Position numbers and translations under genes: made by a program | Shown: positions 50,962 through 64,000 of the stretch, in pieces | How the letters are laid out: the number at the start of each line of letters is the position of its first letter | How positions within the stretch are numbered: position 1 is the first letter of the stretch | The notes under the pieces: model-generated | Seen by the model: the letters and a program-made list of their open reading frames with translations, nothing else | Database searches by the model: none | What the model was told of the DNA's origin: nothing | DNA from: Scylla paramamosain | Taxonomy: Eukaryota > Arthropoda > Malacostraca > Decapoda > Portunidae | Direction: 5' to 3' | NCBI RefSeq assembly: GCF_035594125.1 | Contig: NC_087190.1 | Coordinates: 8,359,539-8,423,538 of the forward strand | Length of the DNA: 64,000 bases

Positions 50962-51331
50962 AATTTTACTAATCTCCTCCCAACAACTAAGCAGGTCCCA
51001 TTCTGCTGTCTTTAAGGAACTTTTATTTCTCTATTCTTCGTCTTATATGTCTGATAAAATCCCTTGGGGTCCATCTTCGCCTGGCTGGCTACCTTTAATG
51101 CATAACTATTTTTAGCTTTCCTTGTTAAACTCCTGACTTTTCAAATTCATTATATTATGGCCTTAAAACCACTTCCCTTGTCTTTAATCTCATATATACT
51201 TCTCTTTCGCCCTATGTAGTGTTTTATTATCAGTCATCCATTTAGGACCATTCTTCTGCGATCTTATTCTTCTGTAAGGGATGTTCCCTAACTGTCCTGA
51301 ATGTAATTTATCAACGAAATATTTATTTCAC

Positions 51332-54115
51332 TTCTCCATAAAGGGTGTTTTGCTTGGGTTTTAGCGTTTCTGTACATAAGAACCTATAAAACACGTTTTT
51401 AGTAATGTTGTTTTGTATTCCTTTTTTTTTTTTTTTTTTTTTGGTAAATAAAAAGCTCAAAAATACTTATAATACACTTTTCTCGTAATGTCTTTTTGTT
51501 TTCATATAGGGTAATTACATGATCTTGGCATTTTTCTACGTATGAAACTCAAAAACACTCAATATAAACGATTTTTTTAAGGGAGTAAATTTATATATAT
51601 TTTTTTATTACATACGTTTGAGCGTTTTAGTACGTAACTTTATAAACATTGAAAAGACACGTTTTTGGTAATGTTGTTTTGTTTCCATAAACACTAAAAA
51701 GACGTTTCTTAAGAAATCGTTACCTTTGCCAAATATAGGGTGCTTTAAATGCATTTTGGCATTTTGTCACTTCAAAATATGAAATGCACTTAAAATACAC
51801 GTTTTTTATAATGTTGTTCTGTTTCTCTCTATATAGAGTCCTACTCATGCAAATCTGAAAAAAAAACACTCAATACATGTTTCTCGTTATGCCTTTTCCA
51901 TGCTCTATTGCATTGTACATTGCCTGCATATTGACCTAATATGCTGAAAAGACACTAGAATTTTTTTTTTTTTTTTTGTAATGGTAATCTGTTTCTACAG
52001 GTTTTTTTTTCATGCGTTTTATCGTTTTGTTACCTAAAAAGCTGAAAACAGACTCAAAATGTACAATATAAGTAATGTTTCGTTTTCCCATATAAGGTGT
52101 ATTCCATTATTTTTAGCATTTTCGTGCCTAACATGCACAAAAACACAAAAAAATACATTTCTTGTAATGTTGCTTCGTTCCTGAATATAAAGAGTTTTGC
52201 ATCCATTTTGTCGTTTTGATATCTTACAGTACGAAAAACACTTAAAATACACGTTTTTAGTAATGTTGTTGTGTTTCTGAATAGGAAGTGTTATTCTTGC
52301 TTTTCCTCATTTTTGGTACCTAAAAAGCTGAAAACATCCATTATACATGTTTTTCGTAATGCATTTTTCTTTCCCCATATAGAATACTTTGTATGCGTTT
52401 CGGAGTTTTCCAAGTAACAAGCCGAAAACACTCAGAACACTTTTTTTTTTTAATGTTATTCTGTTTCTCCATAAAAGGTGTTTTGCATGAGTTTTAGCGT
52501 AAAAAGTAAAAAACAAAACTCTCAAAAGACTCGTTTTTCGTAACGTTTTGTATTCCGCTATAATGTCATTTTTCCATGCTTTTTAGCGTTTTGTTGCCTA
52601 ACGTACTGAAAGACACAAATACACGTTTCTCGTTTCTTGTAATTACGTTTCATTTTCGTATATAAAGGCTTTTCAGGTATTTTAGTAATGTAAAAAGCAC
52701 TCAAAATGTGTGTTTTTAGTAATGTCGTTCTGTTTTTCCATATATAGTTGTATTATCGCCTTTTTCGTTTTGGTACCTAAGAAGCTTAAAAACACTTTCT
52801 CGTAATGTCTTTTCGTTTCATCATAGAGAGTACTTTGCACGGTTTTTTTTTTTTTGTACGTAACAAACTCAGAAAACAATTGAAATACAAGTTTAAATAA
52901 AGTTATTGTGTTTCTGAATAAAACATATTTATATGCGTTTTAGCTTTTGGAAACGTAAGTAGCTCACAAACACTGAAAAGAGACATTTTTTTGTAATGTT
53001 GTTTTGTTTTCCCAGATATAGTGGACACACAAAGCGTTTTCGCTTTTATCGTTTTGGTGCCTAGCACGCTCATCAACGTCTGGAAAGACACTTCTGGAAA
53101 ACTCGTTTCGCCATTTAGGGTGCATTACATAGACAATGGCGTTTTGGTACCTAACAATGTGAAATATACTTAAAATACACGTTTTTGGTAATGTTGTTTT
53201 GTTTCTCCAAAGAGATCGCTAGTCATGCGATTCTTCGTTTTTGTACCTAAGAAGCCCCCCCCAAAAAAAAACATTAAAAAATGGTTCTCGCAATCCCCTT
53301 TCGTCTAAACATGTAGGGAACTTTGGATGCATTTTGACGGTTTTGTACGTAAAAAACCTGAAAACAGTCAAAATACTTGTTTTTGGTAAAATTATTCTGT
53401 TTCACCATGAACTGTGTTTTATATGGGTTTTATCGTTTCAGTACGTAAGAAGATTAAAAACACTCAAAAGACATGTACGTAACGTTGTTTTATATTCTTA
53501 TATAAGGTGATTTCCATGCTTTTAAGCGTGTTGGTAACTAACACGCTCAAAAACACTGAAGAGACACGTTTCTGGTAATGCTGTTTCGTTTCCCCATATA
53601 TGAACCTTTATTGCCTCGTGCTGTTTTCCTACCTAATAATGTGAGAAAACACTCAAAATACACGTTTTTGGTAAAATTGTTAATTTTTTCGATATAGAGT
53701 ACTATTCATTCGTTTTAGGATTTTGGTACCTAAGAAGATAAAAAAAACTCATAATACACGCTTCTCGTAATTTCTCGTTTCCCCGTATGGAGTAAATTGC
53801 ATTCATTTTTACTTTTCAACGTAACAAACTCAAAACATTTAAAACACATATTTTTTTTATAAAGTTATTGTGTTTATGAAGGGTGTTTTTGCATGTAATT
53901 TAGAGTTTGGTACGTAAGAAGCTGAAAAACACTCATAAGATACGTTTTTTTCGTAATGTTTTGAATTTTCATACATGCTTACATGCTCAGAAACCCTCAA
54001 AGCACTATTTTTTTTTCTGAAAAATGTCATTTCCTTTCCTATTATAAGGGGCTTTGCATGCATTTTGGCGTTTTGGCGGGTAACAATGTGAAACACACTC
54101 AAAATACATGATTTC
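51332..54115 (+). repeat. Diverged monomeric satellite, plus orientation
   Basis: Roughly twenty-eight monomers with family landmarks but no HOR order. The first 85-90 bases match the satellite beside LINE copy 1 (AAGAACCTATAAAACACG). Homopolymer runs occur at 51421-51442 (T) and 53250-53258 (C). I see no gene or second element in it. Confidence 0.88.
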
Positions 54116-57100
54116 TCTATTTCGAAAAACAAAACAACATTACATTAATCGTGCCTTTTGAGTCTTTTCATTTATTTATGTACCAAAACGCTAAAACACA
54201 TGCAAAAAAACTTTAATGTAGAAACAGAGTAATATTATCAAAATCATACATTTTTTTATTTATTTTTTTTTTTATAGCTTGTTACGTAGAAAAAGAGAAA
54301 ATGCATGCAAAGTACCCTATATAGGGAAACAAAAAGACTTCATGAGAAACTTGTATTATGAGTATTTTGAGGTTCTTAGGTACCAAAATGTTAAAGTGCA
54401 TGAATAACACTGTATATGGAGAAACAGAAAAGCATTATCGAAAACATGTATCTCGACTGTATTTCATATTGTTAGGCAACAAATCACCAAAAGCATACAA
54501 AGCGATATTTCCAGAAACGTGTCTTTTTGAGTGTTTATGAGCGTGCTAAGCAGCAAAACCCAAAATGTATGGAAACCATCCTGTATGAGTAAACAAAATA
54601 ATATAACTACATACATCTCTTTTCAGTGTTTTTTTAGGTATGTACCAAAACGCCAAAATGCATGCAAAAAAAAAAGTATGGAGGAATAGTAAAAAATTAC
54701 AAAAGAAACGTGTTTTTAGTGCTTTTCAACTCAATACGTAGAAAACGCCAAAATGTATGTAAATTACCCTATATCTCGTAACGAAAACATATTACAAGAA
54801 ACGTGTATTTTTTTTAGTTTTTGAGCTTCTTTGGTACCAAAACGAGAAAAAGTATGCATAGCACCCTATATATAGAAACATAATAAGATAACCAAAAATT
54901 GGTATTTAGAGTGATTTTTCACATTGTTAGATACCAAAACGCAAAAATGTATGGAAAGTACCTTATATCGGGATAGGAAACGAGATTTCAAGAAACGGGT
55001 CTTTTGTGTGTTTGTGAGCGTGCTAGGCACAAAAATGCTAAAAAAAAAAAAAAAAAAAAAACGTAAAACAAACATTAATAAAACATCTTCTGAGAGTTTT
55101 TGAGCTACTTACGTCGTAAAATGATAAAATGCATGCAAATGCTTTATGGAAAATCAAAATAACTTTAGCAAAAAACGTGTATTTTTTTCAGCTTTTTACG
55201 TACAAAAACGCTGAATTACATGGAAAATAGTTTATAAGAGGAAACGAAAGAACTTTACCAAACCAGAAAACAATATGTGTGAATATCACACTATATAAAA
55301 GAAACATAAATTATTATCAAAAAACTTGTATTTTGAATGTTTTTAACATTGTTAGGTATCAAAACGGCAAAGTGCATGGAAATATCCCTATAAGGGGAAA
55401 CAGAACTACATTTCCAGAATCATATATTTTCAGTGTTTTTTACGTATTAGCAAGGAAAACGGTAAAAAAAAAAAAAACATGAATTATATCCTTACGGAAA
55501 ATAAATAACGAGTGTTTTTGAGTTTTTTTTTTACGTCGAAAACACCAAAATGCATACAAACTATCCTATATGGGGAACCGAAACGACATTACAAAAAACG
55601 TTTATTATCATTATTTTTTTTTTTTTTTTAGCTTCTTAGGTACCAAAACTTAACGTTAAAACACATGAATAGCGCTTTATTTGGAGAAAAAGAAGATTAA
55701 TACCAAAAACGTGTATTGTATTTCACATTATTAGGAGATATAACAGCGAAATGCATGCAACGCACTCGATATTAAGAAACGAAAAGTCTTTAAGAGAAAT
55801 CTGTTTTTTTAACTTCTTAAGTACCAAAACTCTAAAACGCATGAATAGCACTCTATATGAAAAAAAAAAAAAACAATAATAGTATCAAAAAACGTGTCTT
55901 TTGACTGTTTTTTTTTCAGTATCTTACGTACCAAAAACGCAAAAAAATGCATGCAAAACACAATTTATGGAGAAAAAGAATAATATTACCAAAAAACAAG
56001 TTTTTTGAGTGTTTTGTGAGCTTAGGTGGAAAAACGCCAAAATACATCCTTCTTAGGTACGAAAATTTTATATGGAGAAACGAAAAGGCATTACAAGAAA
56101 CGTGTGTTATGAATGTTTTTTAGCTTCTTAGGTACCAAAACGCAATAAACCACGAATAACATTCTATATGAAGATACAAAACATAAAAAAATACGTGTGT
56201 TTTGAGTGTTTTTTTTCACATTCATAGATACCAAAACACCAAAATGCATCCAACGATCCCTATATAGGGAAAAGAAATTAAATTTCTAGTAACGTGTCTT
56301 TTATGAGTTTATTAGCGTGTTAAGTACCAAAACGAAAAAAATAAAAACAAACAAATAAAAAAATAAAAAAAACACCTTATATGGATAACAAAACGTCACC
56401 GAAACCGTCTCTTTTCAGTATTTTTCAGGTAATTACGTATCATAATGGTAAAACGCATGCAAAAAAAAAAAACATTTATGGCGAGACATTATATATTTAC
56501 GAAAAAAAAAAAATATTTTTGAGTTTTACAAAAACGACAATATGCACACAAAGTAGACTATGGGAAACGAAAGGGCATTACCTGAAACGTGTATTATTAG
56601 TGCTTTTGAGCTTCTTAGGTACCAAAATGTTAAAAGGCATTAATAGCACTCTCTATAGAAAAAAAAAACATTACCAAAAAACTTGTGTTTTATATGTATT
56701 ACACATTATTAGGTGCCATAAAGCCAAAAAAAAAACAGGAAAAATAGGCTATAATTGGGAAAGAAAATGATATATCGTGAAACGTGTCTGTTGAGTGTTT
56801 ATGATCGTGTTAGGCACCAAAATGTTTTTGAGCTACTTACGTACCAAAACGCTAAAACGCACGTGAAACATGATTTATGGAGAAACAATAAAATTACGAA
56901 AAAGAAGTATGTTAAGGGTTTTCAGTTTGTTACCTACGAAAACGCCAAAATGTATGCAAAGTACCTAATATTAGGAAACAAAGAGAAATTACAAGAAAAG
57001 TGTATTATAAGTGTTTTTAAGTTTTTGGTACCAAAACGTTAAAAGACATAAATAGTATTACTCTATATGGAAAAATAAATAAATAAATCATAGAAAATTA

Positions 57101-58424
57101 CCAAAAAACGTGATTTTTGAGTTTTTTTCACATTGTAAGATAGCAAAAACGCCAAAATGCATGCAAAGTGCCCTCTCTAGGGAAATGAAACGACATTTCC
57201 AGAAACATGTATTCTTTTTTTTTTTTTTTAGTGTTTATGAGCGTGTTAGGCACGCTAAAAGGCATGGAAAAGTTCCTCTATGGGGAAAGCAAAACAACAT
57301 TTCTAAAAACGTGAGTTTGGTGTATTTTTGAGCTATTTATGTACAAAAACCATAAAACGAATGGAAAACACCCTTTTAAATAGAAAGAGAATAACCTTAA
57401 CAAAAACAAGTATTTAAATGCTTTTGAGTTTGTTACGTACAAAATCGCCAAAATGCATGCAAAGAATAAGGAAATGAAAAGACATTGCGAGAAACGTGTG
57501 TTATGAGTGTTTTTGAGTTTCCTGTCTACGAAAACGCGAAAACCCTGTAATAAAACTCTAAATGGAGAAACAGAACAACATCAAAAGAAAAAACAAACGT
57601 GTTTTGTGTATTCTTTTACACTGTTAAGTAATTAAATGCATAAATACATGTAAGGTACCCTATATTAGGAAAAAAAAAAAAGACATTTCCAGGAACATGT
57701 TTTTTGAGTGATTATGATCTTGTTAGGTACCAAAATGCAAAAAAATGTATGCAAACACTATTCATGCAGAAAACATGATAATATTACTGAAACCAAGTAT
57801 TTCGAGAGTTTTTGAGCTTATTACGTAGAAAAATGCCAAAATGCTTGATCTGAGGAAACAAAAACACATTACGAGAAACTTGTGTTATGAGTGTTTTTTT
57901 TCAGTTTCTTAGGTACTAAAACGCTAAAACGCCTAAATATATGGAGACAATTAACAATATAAAAAACTTGCATTTTGAGTGTATTTCACATGGTTAGGTA
58001 CCAAAACGCCAAAATGTACGCAAAGCACACTTTATAGGAAAAGGAAACGATATTTCCAGAAATGTGTTTTTTGAGTGTTTATGAGCGTGTTAGGCACCAA
58101 AACGGTTAAAAAAGCATGAAAAGTACCCAATATGGAAAAAAAGAAACATCATTACCAAAAACGTTTCTCTTTGGTCTTTTTGAACGACTTACGAAAACGC
58201 TAAGAAGCATGCAAAACATTTTTTATGGAGAAACAGTATATGTAATAAAATTGTGTGTTTTGAGTGCTTTTTCAGCTTGTTTCGTAGAAAAATGCCAAAA
58301 TTCATGCAAAAACGAAAAGACATCACGAAAAAGCTAAAACGGGTGTAAATAATCTTTATATAGGAACACAACATTCACAAAAGCGAGTATTTTTATTGCT
58401 TTTCACATGGTTAAGTAACAAAAA
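54116..58424 (-). repeat. Diverged monomeric satellite, minus orientation
   Basis: Monomers read in reverse complement (TTAGGTACCAAAACGC, GCATGCAAA, GGGAAACGAAA), about 95 bases apart with frequent small indels and A or T runs. No HOR order is seen. The entry joint is around 54116 (TTTCTCTATTTCGAAAAAC) and the exit joint around 58424 (AAGTAACAAAAAAGCC, then AACAATTTGAAATAGAC). No gene is supported. Confidence 0.88.

Positions 58425-64000
<5,576 letters not shown>

Larger units (their letters stand above)
49566..51331 (-). mobile_element. 5'-truncated CR1/Jockey-like LINE, copy 2
   Basis: Closely similar along its whole length to copy 1 at 15681-17780, same strand, with the same 5' truncation point and the same satellite beyond it. 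It lacks about 230 bases before the first catalytic RT block (present in copy 1 at about 16908-17136) but keeps 11 bases and an intact FADD region that copy 1 has lost. The 3' end falls in the assembly gap. Both copies carry the GVTK replacement of the conserved GVPQG motif. It is non-functional: the open frame is interrupted near 50575, 50690 and 50745, and there is no endonuclease domain. Confidence 0.88.

Overview
The window is eukaryotic, strongly AT-rich, and is satellite DNA nearly from end to end. I find no host protein-coding gene, tRNA or rRNA. The likely source is a decapod crustacean. That rests on a retroposed fragment at 15096-15311 whose minus-strand peptide I recognise from memory as a repeat found inside predicted swimming-crab proteins, on two CR1/Jockey-like LINE copies with an 8-base 3' tail, and on a short TTAGG-like tract. 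None of these was checked against a database, so the assignment is inference.

The basic unit is a monomer of about 95 bases. Its plus-strand landmarks, in order, are GCTCAAAAACACTCAAAA, then ACACGTTTTTGGTAATGTT, then TTCTGTTTCTCCATA, then AGGGTGTTTTGCATGC, then TTTTAGCGTTTTGGTACC. From about 1.9 to 49.5 kb the monomers form a higher-order repeat (HOR) of about 1.08-1.11 kb, made of eleven monomer variants plus one half monomer in fixed order. About three dozen copies of one diagnostic module of the HOR are visible. At 229-1932, 40919-42972 and 51332-64000 the same monomers are diverged and lack the HOR order. This layout, a homogenised HOR core beside diverged monomeric satellite, resembles primate alpha satellite.

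The array is a mosaic of orientation blocks: plus to 35.3 kb (with small inverted insets near 6.4-6.75, 17.9-18.0 and 24.5-25.0 kb), minus 35.3-40.9, plus 40.9-43.0, minus 43.0-49.5 (with a plus inset at 44.4-44.8), plus 51.3-54.1, minus 54.1-58.4, and plus 58.4-64.0. Several blocks of 0.8-3.3 kb are inverted duplicates of each other, and the same inversion junctions recur at three places. Satellite, inversion and duplication have therefore evolved together.

Interruptions are (TA)n tracts (1-207, 12394-12591, 60164-60464, 61607-61771), the retroposed fragment, two dead 5'-truncated LINE copies (15681-17780 and 49566-51331) that descend from one insertion, a single HOR unit enclosed by (TA)n tracts at 60-61.8 kb, and a 100-N assembly gap at 49466-49565. 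The most notable features are the HOR architecture with its recurrent inversions, and the TA-bounded HOR unit inserted inside one monomer.
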